A stretch of 20,860 nucleotides of DNA from JBFILW01 sp041612005 (GTDB lineage Bacteria; Gemmatimonadota; Gemmatimonadetes; Palauibacterales; Palauibacteraceae). Positions within the stretch are counted from its first letter, which is position 1, and every line of letters starts with the position of its first letter. The DNA is taken from the NCBI GenBank assembly GCA_041612005.1, contig JBFILW010000026.1, forward strand, positions 1 to 20,860. The letters run 5' to 3'. Below are positions 1-7,665 of the stretch, piece after piece. The translations under genes and the position numbers were made by a program. A model generated the notes under the pieces. It saw nothing but the letters and a program-made list of their open reading frames with translations, was not told where the DNA came from and ran no database searches.

Positions 1-2
1 AC

Positions 3-62
3 GTGCCCGAAGGGAGCCGGCATGCCGGTGGCGGGCCTCGGCCTCCCGGTGGCGGTAACTAG
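3..62 (+). other. Possible 3' tail of an upstream gene
   Basis: Read in frame 3, the left edge encodes a short Gly/Pro-rich peptide (ending GGGPRPPGGGN) closed by a TAG at 60-62. Such glycine-rich tails are common at the C-termini of bacterial nucleic-acid-binding proteins. Only about 20 codons are visible, so this is a guess from composition. Flanking sequence would settle it. Confidence 0.2.
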
Positions 63-143
63 GCCGATGCAGGACGAATGTCTACCCCCGACGCCGCCAC
101 GGGACGACGTGCGTATCCACCGCTGTTGCAGACGAGACACGAC

Positions 144-809
144 ATGAGCATGCGAACGATCGCTCTGACCGACGAGCTGTACGAGTACCTGCGGAACGTT
201 TCATTGCGTGAGCCGGCGCTGCTGGCCCGGCTGCGCGAGGAAACATCGAGACTGGAACGTGCGAACATGCAGATCGCCCCGGAGCAGGGACAGTTCATGG
301 CGCTGTTGATCGAGTTGCTCGATGTACGGAGAGCGCTCGAGATCGGCACCTTTACGGGCTACAGTGCCCTCGTCGTCGCACTTGCGATGCCGTCCGACGG
401 CCGCCTGATCGCGTGTGATCTGAGCGAGGAGTGGACAGCGATCGGCAGACGTTACTGGGAAGAAGCTGGTGTCGCGGACAAGATCGATCTGCGGCTTGGC
501 CCGGCGCTCGCGACCCTGGATGAGCTTCTGGCGGCGGACGCCGCTGACAGCTTCGACTTCGTCTTCATCGACGCCGACAAGACCGGCTACGACGATTACT
601 ACGAGCGGTCCCTGCGCCTCCTCCGTGCCGGCGGTATGATCGCAATCGATAACGTGCTCTGGAACGGCAACGTCTACGACTTGAGCATCGATGATCCCGA
701 CATCGTCGCGATCCGCGCCCTCAACGAGAAGCTGCACACCGACGAGCGCGTTTCGATCAGCCTCGTGCCGATCGGCGAAGGGCTGACGCTCGCTCGAAAG
801 CGGGTTTGA
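144..809 (+). CDS. SAM-dependent O-methyltransferase (caffeoyl-CoA OMT-like, Methyltransf_3)
   Basis: A cytosolic class I methyltransferase of the caffeoyl-CoA/catechol O-methyltransferase family, which uses SAM and a divalent metal to methylate catechol-type hydroxyls. Visible motifs (221-aa form) are the SAM-binding loop ALEIGTFTGYSA at about residues 64-75, an acidic residue D92 in the ribose-binding position, FIDADK at 141-146, and D169-N170, which with the FIDADK aspartates is the expected metal site. The length matches the usual 220 or so residues. I chose ATG 144 because family members begin close to the RTIxLTDELYxYL segment; an in-frame ATG at 78, preceded by AGGA, would add 22 unconserved residues and cannot be excluded. 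It lies 103 bp upstream of the Mla-type operon, in the same direction, so partial co-transcription is possible. The substrate is unknown. Confidence 0.9.
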   Translation: MSMRTIALTDELYEYLRNVSLREPALLARLREETSRLERANMQIAPEQGQFMALLIELLDVRRALEIGTFTGYSALVVALAMPSDGRLIACDLSEEWTAIGRRYWEEAGVADKIDLRLGPALATLDELLAADAADSFDFVFIDADKTGYDDYYERSLRLLRAGGMIAIDNVLWNGNVYDLSIDDPDIVAIRALNEKLHTDERVSISLVPIGEGLTLARKRV

Positions 810-912
810 GGCCTAAGTTGGGCTTCGAGTTCTCGCCCTTGCCCGGAGCTTCGTCAGGGATCTGCGGTCGCAGCGGGCGGTGCCGGACCAACAGCCCTCG
901 TAGGGAGCTAGA

Positions 913-2070
913 GTGACAGCTGCAAACGGCACCAGCACCGCAGCCGAACGAAGCCAACTGTCGTTCGACCGAACTGAGGACACGCTGCTCATTCGGCTGG
1001 CGGGCGACTGGAGCATCACCGCAGATCCGCCCTCGGCGACAGAGGTCGACGGGCAGTTAGCGGCGACTCCCGCGCCTCGTCGCATCGGGTACGATTCGAC
1101 GGCGCTCGGCGACTGGGACAGCAGCCTCCTCGCGTTCCTGATCCGTGTAGATGAACTCGCCGGTGAGCGTCAGATCTCCGTCGAGCGCAGCGGACTGCCG
1201 GCCGGCGCACAACAGCTCCTGTCCCTGGCCGAGGCGGTTCCGGAGAAGAAGGACGCCCGCGTAGAGGTGCCGAAGGTCCCGGCCATCGATCGCGTCGGCA
1301 AGAACGCGGTGAAGGCAGCCACAGCGACCGGTCATTTCGTCAGCTTCCTCGGCGAAGTGACGGTTTCGGTGGGCCACCTGCTCCGCGGAACGGCTCAGTT
1401 CAGCAAGCGAGAGCTGGGCATCGAGATCCAGAAGGCGGGTGCCAACGCGCTTGGGATCGTGGCCCTGGTCAGCTTCCTGCTCGGTCTCATCCTCGCTTTC
1501 GTGGGCGCGATCCAGCTCGAGCAGTTCGGGGCGGCGATCTACGTGGCCGATCTGGTGGCGATCGCGATGGTGCATGACATGGGCGCTCTCATGACGGCGA
1601 TCGTGATGTCGGGTCGCAGCGGCGCCGCCTACGCGGCCGAGCTCGGCAGCATGCAGGTGAACCAGGAGATCGATGCGCTCACGACGCTCGGCATCTCGCC
1701 AGTCGACTTCCTGGTGTTGCCGCGATTCCTGGCACTCGTCGTCATGATGCCGCTACTGACGCTGTATGCGAATCTGTTCGGAATTCTTGGAGGCATGCTG
1801 GTCGGCACGGGCATGCTCGGCCTCACCGTCCAGACGTACCTCCAGCAGACGATGCAGGCCCTGTCGATGTCCGATCTGCTCGGCGGTCTCCTGAAAGCCC
1901 TGGTGTACGGCATGCTCGTGGCCCTGGCCGGCTGCATGCGGGGCATGCAGTCCTCGAGGAGCGCATCCGGGGTCGGCGACGCGGCGACTTCGGCGGTCGT
2001 GACCGCCATCGTGGCAATCATCAGCGCGGCCGGAGTGTTCGCCGTGGTCTTCTACGCGCTTGGCATCTGA
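913..2070 (+). CDS. mlaE: MlaE-type ABC permease with N-terminal STAS domain
   Basis: The inner-membrane permease of an MCE-type lipid transporter. Residues about 15-110 form a STAS-like domain (the role played by separate MlaB in E. coli), then a linker, then an MlaE permease domain at about 150-385 with hydrophobic segments near 180-200, 270-300, 325-342 and 360-383. The family signature GRSGAAYAAELGSM lies at 234-247, followed by the conserved VNQEIDAL. The start is a GTG with AGGGAG six bases upstream. It is the first gene of a four-gene operon (permease, ATPase, MCE protein, lipoprotein). The STAS-permease fusion is a known variant architecture. In Gram-negative bacteria these systems move phospholipids between the inner and outer membrane; direction and substrate cannot be read here. 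Confidence 0.93.
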   Translation: MTAANGTSTAAERSQLSFDRTEDTLLIRLAGDWSITADPPSATEVDGQLAATPAPRRIGYDSTALGDWDSSLLAFLIRVDELAGERQISVERSGLPAGAQQLLSLAEAVPEKKDARVEVPKVPAIDRVGKNAVKAATATGHFVSFLGEVTVSVGHLLRGTAQFSKRELGIEIQKAGANALGIVALVSFLLGLILAFVGAIQLEQFGAAIYVADLVAIAMVHDMGALMTAIVMSGRSGAAYAAELGSMQVNQEIDALTTLGISPVDFLVLPRFLALVVMMPLLTLYANLFGILGGMLVGTGMLGLTVQTYLQQTMQALSMSDLLGGLLKALVYGMLVALAGCMRGMQSSRSASGVGDAATSAVVTAIVAIISAAGVFAVVFYALGI

Positions 2071-2077
2071 GGACGCG

Positions 2078-2863
2078 ATGCCAGACTCGCCCCTGCCGCC
2101 GACACGAGGTGATGTCCCGGAGATAGAAGTGCGTGACCTGACCATGGCATTCGGCGACTTCGTCGTCCAGCGGAACATCAGCTTCACGGTGAACAAGGGC
2201 GACGTCTTCATCATCATGGGCGGGAGCGGATGCGGAAAGAGCACCTTGCTGCGCCACATGCTCGGTCTGATCGAGCCGGTCAAGGGCGAGGTGTTCTATC
2301 GCGGCGAGAACTTCACCAGGGCCGATCTGGATGAGCGAAACAGGATCCTGCGCGGCATCGGCGTCCTCTACCAGAGCGGCGGCTTGTGGAGTTCGATGAC
2401 TCTGGCCGAGAACATCGGATTGCCACTGGCAGAGTACACGACTTTGAACCCTGCCGAGATCGGCCATCTGGCCAGCCTCAAGCTGGCTCTCGTAGGACTC
2501 AGCGGCTTCGAGGACTACTATCCGTCGCAGATCAGCGGGGGGATGCAGAAACGGGCCGGGCTGGCCCGTGCGATGGCGCTCGACGCGGGCATTCTGTGCA
2601 TCGATGAGCCTTCTGCCGGGCTGGATCCGATTAGCTCCCATCGTCTTGACGAGCTGATTCTGGAGCTTCGGGAGACGCTCGATACGACGGTCGTGGTCGT
2701 GACCCACGAGCTGAACAGCATATTCGCGATTGGCACCAACAGCGTGTTTCTGGACGCCGAGACGCGGACGATGACGGCGTCCGGACCGCCGAAAGAGCTT
2801 CGCGACCACTCGGACAACCCGGGGGTGAGAAGCTTCCTCACCCGTGGGGAGGAGGGCACTTGA
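2078..2863 (+). CDS. mlaF: MlaF-type ABC transporter ATPase
   Basis: The cytoplasmic ATPase that powers the adjacent MlaE permease. In the 261-residue form, Walker A GGSGCGKST is at 48-56, the Q-loop glutamine at 99, the signature SGGMQKR at 153-159, Walker B ILCIDEP at 172-178 and the switch histidine H210. All catalytic positions are intact. I start at ATG 2078, eight bases after the permease stop, with GAGG just upstream. An in-frame TTG at 2060 overlaps the permease and would add six residues. The 3' end overlaps the start of the MCE gene, which suggests translational coupling. SGGMQKR in place of the commoner SGGMxRR is an ordinary MlaF-family variation. Confidence 0.94.
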   Translation: MPDSPLPPTRGDVPEIEVRDLTMAFGDFVVQRNISFTVNKGDVFIIMGGSGCGKSTLLRHMLGLIEPVKGEVFYRGENFTRADLDERNRILRGIGVLYQSGGLWSSMTLAENIGLPLAEYTTLNPAEIGHLASLKLALVGLSGFEDYYPSQISGGMQKRAGLARAMALDAGILCIDEPSAGLDPISSHRLDELILELRETLDTTVVVVTHELNSIFAIGTNSVFLDAETRTMTASGPPKELRDHSDNPGVRSFLTRGEEGT

Positions 2864-3810
2864 GCAGGAGGGCGAATCCGAAAAAAATCGGCGCATTCGT
2901 GATCGGGGCATCGGCGCTCGCCGTGATCGCGATCGTGATTCTGGGGTCGGGAAAGTTCTTCAAGCAGACGCTCACGGTCATCTCTTACTTCGATACTTCC
3001 GTCGGCGGCCTCGATCCCGGCGCCCCCGTCAAGTATCGGGGGGTCGAGATTGGCGAAGTGAAGGAAGTACGGCTCGATATCTTCGAGGCGGAAGAACGCC
3101 AGGAATTCGCGATTCCGGTTATCTACGAGTTGAACGAACGCATCATCGAGCGGGGCACGGGCCGCCAGATAAGTGACACGTTTCTCGATACTCTGGTCGC
3201 TGCAGGGCTCCGGGCGAGCCTCGCGACCGAGAGCTTCGTGACCGGTCGCAAGTATATCGAGCTCGACTGGTACCCCGACCGGCCAGCTCACTCCGAAAAC
3301 TTGCCAGAAATTGAGTACCCGGAGATCCCGACCATCCGCACCGGCCTGGAGGAGATTCAGAACGAGGTGAAGGAGCTGATCGCCGAGATCGGGAGCGTCC
3401 AGCTCGATTCACTGGTCATCGATCTGCGAGAGTCCGTGGCCGGGATCGACCGGCTGGTCAATTCAGTGAACGTGCAGACGCTGGCCGATTCGGCTCAGAT
3501 CGCGCTGCACCAGATCCACGAGACGTTCCGGGCCCTCGAGACTGTCGCCGCGAATCTAGATACGACCGTGGTCCCGCTCAGGGTGGCGGTGCTCGAAGCG
3601 ACGCGCGACGCGCAGCACGCCGCTGCCGAAGCCGAACAGCTGGTACGGGGGCTGCGCACGCAATTCCAGCCCGGATCCCCACTCACTACCCAACTCCAGG
3701 AGACGCTCGCCGAGATCTCGTCCGCGGCCGCGAGCCTGAGGACGCTAACGGACTACCTCGAACGAAATCCGAGCGCGATTCTGCGCGGAAAGCCGGAGGA
3801 GAAAGACTAG
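2860..3810 (+). CDS. mlaD: MlaD/PqiB-like MCE-domain protein
   Basis: A membrane-anchored substrate-binding subunit of the lipid transporter. A short basic N-terminus (RRANPKK) precedes one transmembrane segment at about residues 10-30. A single MCE domain follows at about 36-136, with the family core VGGLDPGAPVKYRGVEIGEV. Residues about 160-300 look like a long helical, coiled-coil-prone region rich in Leu, Ala and Glu, ending LERNPSAILRGKPEEKD. The start is a TTG whose bases overlap the ATPase stop (TTGA), with GGAGG at 2851-2855 in good position. One MCE domain is Mla-like, but the long C-terminal helical extension and the lipoprotein neighbour resemble Pqi/Let-type systems, so the symbol is by family only. 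Confidence 0.9.
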   Translation: MSRRANPKKIGAFVIGASALAVIAIVILGSGKFFKQTLTVISYFDTSVGGLDPGAPVKYRGVEIGEVKEVRLDIFEAEERQEFAIPVIYELNERIIERGTGRQISDTFLDTLVAAGLRASLATESFVTGRKYIELDWYPDRPAHSENLPEIEYPEIPTIRTGLEEIQNEVKELIAEIGSVQLDSLVIDLRESVAGIDRLVNSVNVQTLADSAQIALHQIHETFRALETVAANLDTTVVPLRVAVLEATRDAQHAAAEAEQLVRGLRTQFQPGSPLTTQLQETLAEISSAAASLRTLTDYLERNPSAILRGKPEEKD

Positions 3811-3812
3811 CG

Positions 3813-4430
3813 ATGTCGAGTCCCCCAACAGCTAGGAACGCGATCCTGTTTGCGGCCCTCGTTCTCACCGCGACCAGCTGCTCACTGAATCCGAAGCAGG
3901 ACCCGTCGCAGTTCTATGTGCTCACCGCGGCCGTCGACGCCTCTCCGGGAGCGAGCGCCGCCACCGGGAGCGATCTGATCATCGGCCTGGGGCCGGTGGT
4001 GTTCCCCGGGTACCTCGACCGACCGCAGATGGTCACCCGCTTGAGCCAGAACCAGGTATCGCTTTCCGAGTACGAGCGCTGGGCCGAGTCCCTCTCGGCG
4101 AACTTTACCACAGTGCTGGCCAGAAATCTCGAGGGCGAGCTGGGGCCGAGAAGTGTCTTCACCTACCCGTGGTTCGTGACCACGAGTCCCCATTATGCGG
4201 TTGAGGTCGCGGTGAGCCGGTTCGAGCGGAACGCGTCGGGTGGCGCTGAGCTCCGCTGCCGCTGGTCGATCACGGACCCGGACGGGAAGGTGGTGGCGAC
4301 GAGGGAGGCGACGTATCGCCAGCCCGCCTCCGATGCGACTACGGCCGCATCGGTTGCCGCGCTCAGCCGCACGATCGATGACCTGAGCGCGGACATCTCC
4401 ACCGCGATACGGCAGCAGCGTGGCAACTGA
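3813..4430 (+). CDS. PqiC-like ABC transport auxiliary lipoprotein
   Basis: A 205-residue lipoprotein with a hydrophobic signal sequence and lipobox ATSC, the lipidated cysteine being residue 23. The mature part begins LNPKQDPSQFYVLTA and carries GLGPVVFPGYLDRPQMVTR, the conserved core of the ABC-type transport auxiliary (PqiC, formerly DUF330) family: processing, the F/YYxL motif, then a βαβ-type domain with YLDRPQ. PqiC-like proteins are thought to sit on the inner leaflet of the outer membrane and meet the MCE protein. It starts two bases after the MCE stop and is the last gene of the operon. I saw no separate MlaC or MlaA gene in the window. Confidence 0.85.
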   Translation: MSSPPTARNAILFAALVLTATSCSLNPKQDPSQFYVLTAAVDASPGASAATGSDLIIGLGPVVFPGYLDRPQMVTRLSQNQVSLSEYERWAESLSANFTTVLARNLEGELGPRSVFTYPWFVTTSPHYAVEVAVSRFERNASGGAELRCRWSITDPDGKVVATREATYRQPASDATTAASVAALSRTIDDLSADISTAIRQQRGN

Positions 4431-4446
4431 CCGAAGTCGGATGACA

Positions 4447-4480
4447 ACGGCCCCGACTCGCGTTGCCGAGTCGGGGCCGT
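4447..4480. terminator. Bidirectional hairpin terminator between convergent genes
   Basis: A perfect 14-bp stem (4447-4460 pairs with 4467-4480) with loop CGTTGC lies between the stop of the lipoprotein gene and the stop of the minus-strand gene at 4503. There is no long T-run on either side, so it may work with Rho or as an RNA-stabilising hairpin. Its position between converging genes supports a bidirectional terminator. Confidence 0.75.
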
Positions 4481-4502
4481 CCAGTAAGGAGCCCGGCGCT
4501 GC

Positions 4503-4946
4503 CTATGCCTGTTCGATGTGGTAGCAGATCCGCCAGTTGCTCATGCTCTCCGCGTCATCCGTGGCCTGGTCTTCCGGAGTGTCCTCACCCGGTCCATATC
4601 GGCCATACCAGTCAGTCGCGGCGCCCGAAAACTCGCGGCGGTAGTGATCCAGCTGGTCGTTGGCGCTGAAGTCATCCAGCTCTTCCCCGAACAGCTCGAT
4701 GATCAGGTGATCATCGACTTCGCCCTCGAACAGAACCCTGTCCGCCAGGTGTCGTTTGTTCCAGGCCGGATGATCAGAGATCGACCAGTATCCGGTCTCG
4801 GGGAACTGGGTTTCGTGGACGAGGCCGCCCCGGTTGTCGCTCGATACTTTGGAGCGGAAACGAAACTCGCCCTTCTCTTTGAAGAAAGGCTCCAGATTGT
4901 CGAGGATCTGGATCCACTTTAGCGTGACTTTGATCCGCTGAGACAT
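4503..4946 (-). CDS. Hypothetical protein, possible C2-like beta-sandwich
   Basis: A 147-residue soluble protein with no signal peptide and no transmembrane segment. I do not recognise the family with certainty. It alternates hydrophobic and charged residues in strand-like blocks (RIKVTLKWIQI, GEFRFRSKV, RVLFEGEV, HLIIELFGEEL) and has acidic loops (VDDH, EELDDFSANDQLD), with an acidic tail GPGEDTPEDQATDDAE. This pattern is reminiscent of a calcium-type C2 or similar beta-sandwich domain; that is inference from pattern only. I chose the ATG at 4946 because GGAG lies six bases upstream; an ATG four codons earlier and a more distal start are also in frame. It may share a transcript with the CHAD gene upstream, though 165 bp separate them. 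Confidence 0.7.
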   Translation of the reverse strand: MSQRIKVTLKWIQILDNLEPFFKEKGEFRFRSKVSSDNRGGLVHETQFPETGYWSISDHPAWNKRHLADRVLFEGEVDDHLIIELFGEELDDFSANDQLDHYRREFSGAATDWYGRYGPGEDTPEDQATDDAESMSNWRICYHIEQA

Positions 4947-5111
4947 CGACTGCTCCATTCTGTACGGTGGGGGCGCGGTCACGCGAGCGGGCCGGGCCCG
5001 GCGCTCCACGTCCGCGGGCAACCGTGAATTTGCATCGGAAACGGCGGCGCCCGCAACACTCGGCTGATCACTCGAAGCCAGCCGCCTTCCATTTGCCGCC
5101 TCTGTCCTCGA

Positions 5112-6005
5112 TCAGGTCGGCGATGCACTCGACGGCTCCTCCCGAAGGATTTCGGTGATACGCGCAATGTCGTTGAAGAATGTGTCGGCGTCGATGCCGA
5201 GCCAGGCCAGCTGCAGAGCCTCGAACAGCTCGTCGCGGCGTCGCCGCACCAGATCATGGAGCTCGGACTCGGTGTCTGTCAGCCGCTCACGCAGGCTGCT
5301 GAGGTCGTGCAGCTCGCCGAGCAGGTCCTGAAGGTTCTTCAGTCGCTGGACGGGCGCGTCGGCACCGTCAACCTGGCCGGCGACCCGTTCCAGAACGTAA
5401 CGGAGTCGCTTTTCGCTCAGGCGCGCGCGGTGAAGCCGCCGCGTGTCGTTCAGGTTCTCGATTCGACCGAGCCGCTTGTGAAGCCGACGGGCCTCGTGAT
5501 CCAGGACCCCGGCGGTCGCCTGACCGAAAGTCTGCTCGGGTGTCTGGCTCGGAGAGCGTTGCGCACCCTGAACGGGGACATCGAGCTGCGCCAGGGCCCG
5601 ACGGGTGCGGCTCAACACGCGCCGCGCCTCGTCCTCGAGACCTTCGGGGCGGACGGTGCGGCCGGCCAGGTGTGCGAGCACCCTGGCCACTGACTGCCGC
5701 GCCTCGGGATTGAGCCCGGGATGCTCCAATCGCTCGTGAAGCCACTCCGAGTGTGCTTCGGCATCACGTGTGGCGTTGGTCCGACTGGTGAGATCCCTGA
5801 GTTCGACCTGTATCCGGTCGTCGATGGTCAGAATCCCCGAGAAAGCACGCAGGAAGGTTCGGAGGCGACGCACAGCTACCCGGAAATCATGCACAGCCTC
5901 GCCATCACCCAGATCAGCGAGTCGCGTCACATGGGTGGACGCATCGTCGAGGGCGTCCGAGAGTAGGTGTTGAACCGCCGCCTGCGCCGGCGAGCCGAAA
6001 CTCAT
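5112..6005 (-). CDS. CHAD domain-containing protein
   Basis: A 297-residue all-helical protein of the CHAD (conserved histidine alpha-helical domain) family, whose members bind inorganic polyphosphate and often localise to polyphosphate granules. The first CHAD signature, AVHDFRVAVRRLRTFLRAF, lies near residues 37-55 and carries the conserved histidine and basic residues. The second half repeats it as TRRLHRARLSEKRLRYVLE near 188-206, followed by LKNLQDLLGELHDL. No CYTH triphosphatase domain is fused. I start at ATG 6005, ten bases after AGGAG; the ATG at 6014 is only one base from that site. No polyphosphate kinase is visible nearby, so the role is inferred from the family. Confidence 0.85.
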   Translation of the reverse strand: MSFGSPAQAAVQHLLSDALDDASTHVTRLADLGDGEAVHDFRVAVRRLRTFLRAFSGILTIDDRIQVELRDLTSRTNATRDAEAHSEWLHERLEHPGLNPEARQSVARVLAHLAGRTVRPEGLEDEARRVLSRTRRALAQLDVPVQGAQRSPSQTPEQTFGQATAGVLDHEARRLHKRLGRIENLNDTRRLHRARLSEKRLRYVLERVAGQVDGADAPVQRLKNLQDLLGELHDLSSLRERLTDTESELHDLVRRRRDELFEALQLAWLGIDADTFFNDIARITEILREEPSSASPT

Positions 6006-6041
6006 CCCGGACATGCTCCTGAAGAGAGGCCAGAGTCGAAC

Positions 6042-6069
6042 GTGGGCACCCCCATTCGGGGGCGCCCAC
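6042..6069 (-). terminator. Hairpin terminator after the YtkA-like gene
   Basis: Two 12-base arms (6042-6053 and 6058-6069) flank the loop ATTC. In the minus-strand transcript all pairs form, one of them G-U, while the plus strand has an A-C mismatch, so the hairpin fits minus-strand transcription best. It sits 57 bp past the stop at 6126. No T-run follows. Confidence 0.55.
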
Positions 6070-6125
6070 CTTCGCAGTCGATGTGGTGAGGAAGGAAGCT
6101 AGGTGGCGCGGCGGTCGGGCGACAC

Positions 6126-6668
6126 TTACTCGGCCCTTGCCATCGCGTTCAGCATCGCGTCGATCTGCTTCTGGCGCACCTCGCCGCTCACGACGCTGAC
6201 GGAGCTCAGAGAGACTACGGGCGGTGACATCGCATGGTACTTGCCTCGCTTCACGCCGCCGTCCGGCCCGAGCTCGGCGATCAGCGTCGCCTCGGCGTGC
6301 TCGGCGATTTGAATCGCAAGAACCCATTCGCCCTCCGCTGGCCACTGTTGCCTGACGGCATAGAGGCCCGGGTCGGCGGTTTCGTCGAGATCGAGTTGAA
6401 TCGTTCGGCGCTCTCCCTCCACGAGCCCTTCCGCCCGACCCTGGATCCTGTAGCCGGCCGGGCTGCCATGGTGGAATACGTGGATCAGCAGAGCCGCGTC
6501 CCGGGTGTCGGGCCGCATCGGGTTGGGCGGCACCTCGAGGGACAGAAAGGGCGGACCATAGCTGGTCGCCGAAACGTCCGCTGCCGCGTGCCCGCACTTC
6601 TGGGCCGAGAGGGGCAGCAGGAGAACAGCGCCCAGAGCGGCAAACCGGACCAGAGCATGACGTGCCAT
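6126..6668 (-). CDS. Secreted YtkA-like domain protein
   Basis: A 180-residue exported protein. Residues 1-31 are a signal peptide (basic MARHALVR, then a hydrophobic core ending LLPLSAQKCGHAAA); a cysteine at residue 25 could instead be lipidated, but the context QKC is a poor lipobox. The mature part, about 40-125, has SLEVPPNPMRPDTRDA, LLIHVFHHGSPAGY and a closing strand GEWVLAIQI, the layout of YtkA-like or FixH-like immunoglobulin-fold domains. The HVFHH stretch is a possible metal site. The C-terminus VRQKQIDAMLNAMARAE is helical. The ATG at 6668 has GGAGG five bases upstream. A candidate ECF promoter precedes it at 6712-6736, so it appears to be transcribed separately from the DUF4097 gene upstream. 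Confidence 0.75.
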   Translation of the reverse strand: MARHALVRFAALGAVLLLPLSAQKCGHAAADVSATSYGPPFLSLEVPPNPMRPDTRDAALLIHVFHHGSPAGYRIQGRAEGLVEGERRTIQLDLDETADPGLYAVRQQWPAEGEWVLAIQIAEHAEATLIAELGPDGGVKRGKYHAMSPPVVSLSSVSVVSGEVRQKQIDAMLNAMARAE

Positions 6669-6711
6669 ATTGGCCTCCAATCGTAGTGTTGGTGTTCGTT
6701 CGCGATACTAC

Positions 6712-6736
6712 GATGCCGCCGGGCTGCCTCGGGTTC
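6712..6736 (-). promoter_or_regulatory. Candidate ECF sigma promoter C (before YtkA-like gene)
   Basis: On the minus strand, GAACC (6736-6732) is followed by exactly 16 bases and then CATC (6715-6712), 44 nt before the ATG at 6668. The same spaced motif stands before both ECF sigma genes in this window (8869-8893 and 18895-18919). Sites A and C agree further: both read TTCGAACCC at the upstream element and CGGCATC at the downstream one. GAAC at -35 is typical of ECF promoters; assignment to either sigma factor is inference. Confidence 0.5.
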
Positions 6737-6769
6737 GAATGCCGAATGACGGCGTCCACCTCGACCCGA

Positions 6770-7633
6770 TCAGTCTCGCTCGATGCGGACGCTTCCCTTG
6801 AAGGTCTTGATCTTCACGAGGCTTCCGGAGCCGCCACCGGCGGGGCCGCTATCGAACTCGTTCGCGACGTCGCCGCTGAAGCTGACGATTTCCAAGGCCG
6901 GATCGGCGCCCTCGGTCAGGGAGAGGCCGATATTGCCGCTGTGACTCTCGAAGTAAAAAGACCCGTTGCTGGCGAAGTTGCCCTTGAAGAGAATCCGGCC
7001 GCTGACCGTGGTCACCTCGCCTTCCCACACGTCGCTCCCTTCGAGGTTCGCGTCGCCGCTGATCGTCGAAACCTCTACGTAGCCGCGGGCGTCCTGGACG
7101 GTGACCGTTCCCTCGACCGACTCAGCCCTCACGACCTTGCTCGAGGCCTCGACATCGACATCTCCGCCTGCAGACTGGGCGTAGACCATGCGAGGGCTGC
7201 CGGCGACCCGGACTCGCCCGCTCACCGACTCCGCATCGACGACTCCGTAGACGCTGTCGACATCCACATCGGCCGCCGCCGTCCGAACGGCTACGTGGCT
7301 ATCCTCGGGCACACGGACGACAAGCTCGGTGCCCCGCAGCTCCTGCGAGGCACCCCGGGGCAGCACCACGCGGATCCGGGTTTCCCGGCCGGTGACCGAG
7401 AAGTCCACCCCCTCACTGCCGGCCCCGAGCGTGCCGGTGACCGCCACCGAGTCGCGATTCCAGCCCCGCACCCGGACCGAGCCGGCGGCGTTGGTGATCT
7501 TCACCGTTCCATCGGCTATCGCGGCCGAGCCCTGCTCGATCGCTTCCTGGGCTCGGGCCGGAGAAACGGCCAATCCGATGGCGAAAAACAAGGTCAGCGC
7601 GGCGGCCAACGTCTTCCAGGTTCTCGTGTTCAT
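6770..7633 (-). CDS. Secreted DUF4097-family beta-strand repeat protein (module A)
   Basis: A 287-residue exported protein whose signal peptide covers residues 1-29 (cleavage after SPARA). The mature part is a chain of short beta-strand repeats with a polar turn of the form (S/T)-x-x-G-x-(V/I): examples are ESVSGRVRV, QSAGGDVDV, ESVEGTVTV, TTVSGRILF, ESHSGNIGL and KTFKGSVRI. This is the DUF4097 pattern, predicted to fold as a solenoid. The N-terminal VRVRGWNRDSVAV matches VRVTGWNRNDVRI-like sequence in the module B paralogue at 16633. ATG 7633 has GGTGAG six bases upstream. An alternative ATG at 7666 shares a base with the anti-sigma stop (TGATG) but lacks a Shine-Dalgarno site. Last gene of the sigma operon; function of the family is unknown. 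Confidence 0.85.
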   Translation of the reverse strand: MNTRTWKTLAAALTLFFAIGLAVSPARAQEAIEQGSAAIADGTVKITNAAGSVRVRGWNRDSVAVTGTLGAGSEGVDFSVTGRETRIRVVLPRGASQELRGTELVVRVPEDSHVAVRTAAADVDVDSVYGVVDAESVSGRVRVAGSPRMVYAQSAGGDVDVEASSKVVRAESVEGTVTVQDARGYVEVSTISGDANLEGSDVWEGEVTTVSGRILFKGNFASNGSFYFESHSGNIGLSLTEGADPALEIVSFSGDVANEFDSGPAGGGSGSLVKIKTFKGSVRIERD

Positions 7634-7665
7634 TGCAGTCTCACCGTTGCTCCGTTCATCGAACA

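Noticed and set aside
2021..2911. 296-codon minus-strand frame opposite the MlaF gene
   Set aside because: The plus strand encodes an intact ABC ATPase with all motifs; the antisense frame is Arg/His-rich and unstructured.
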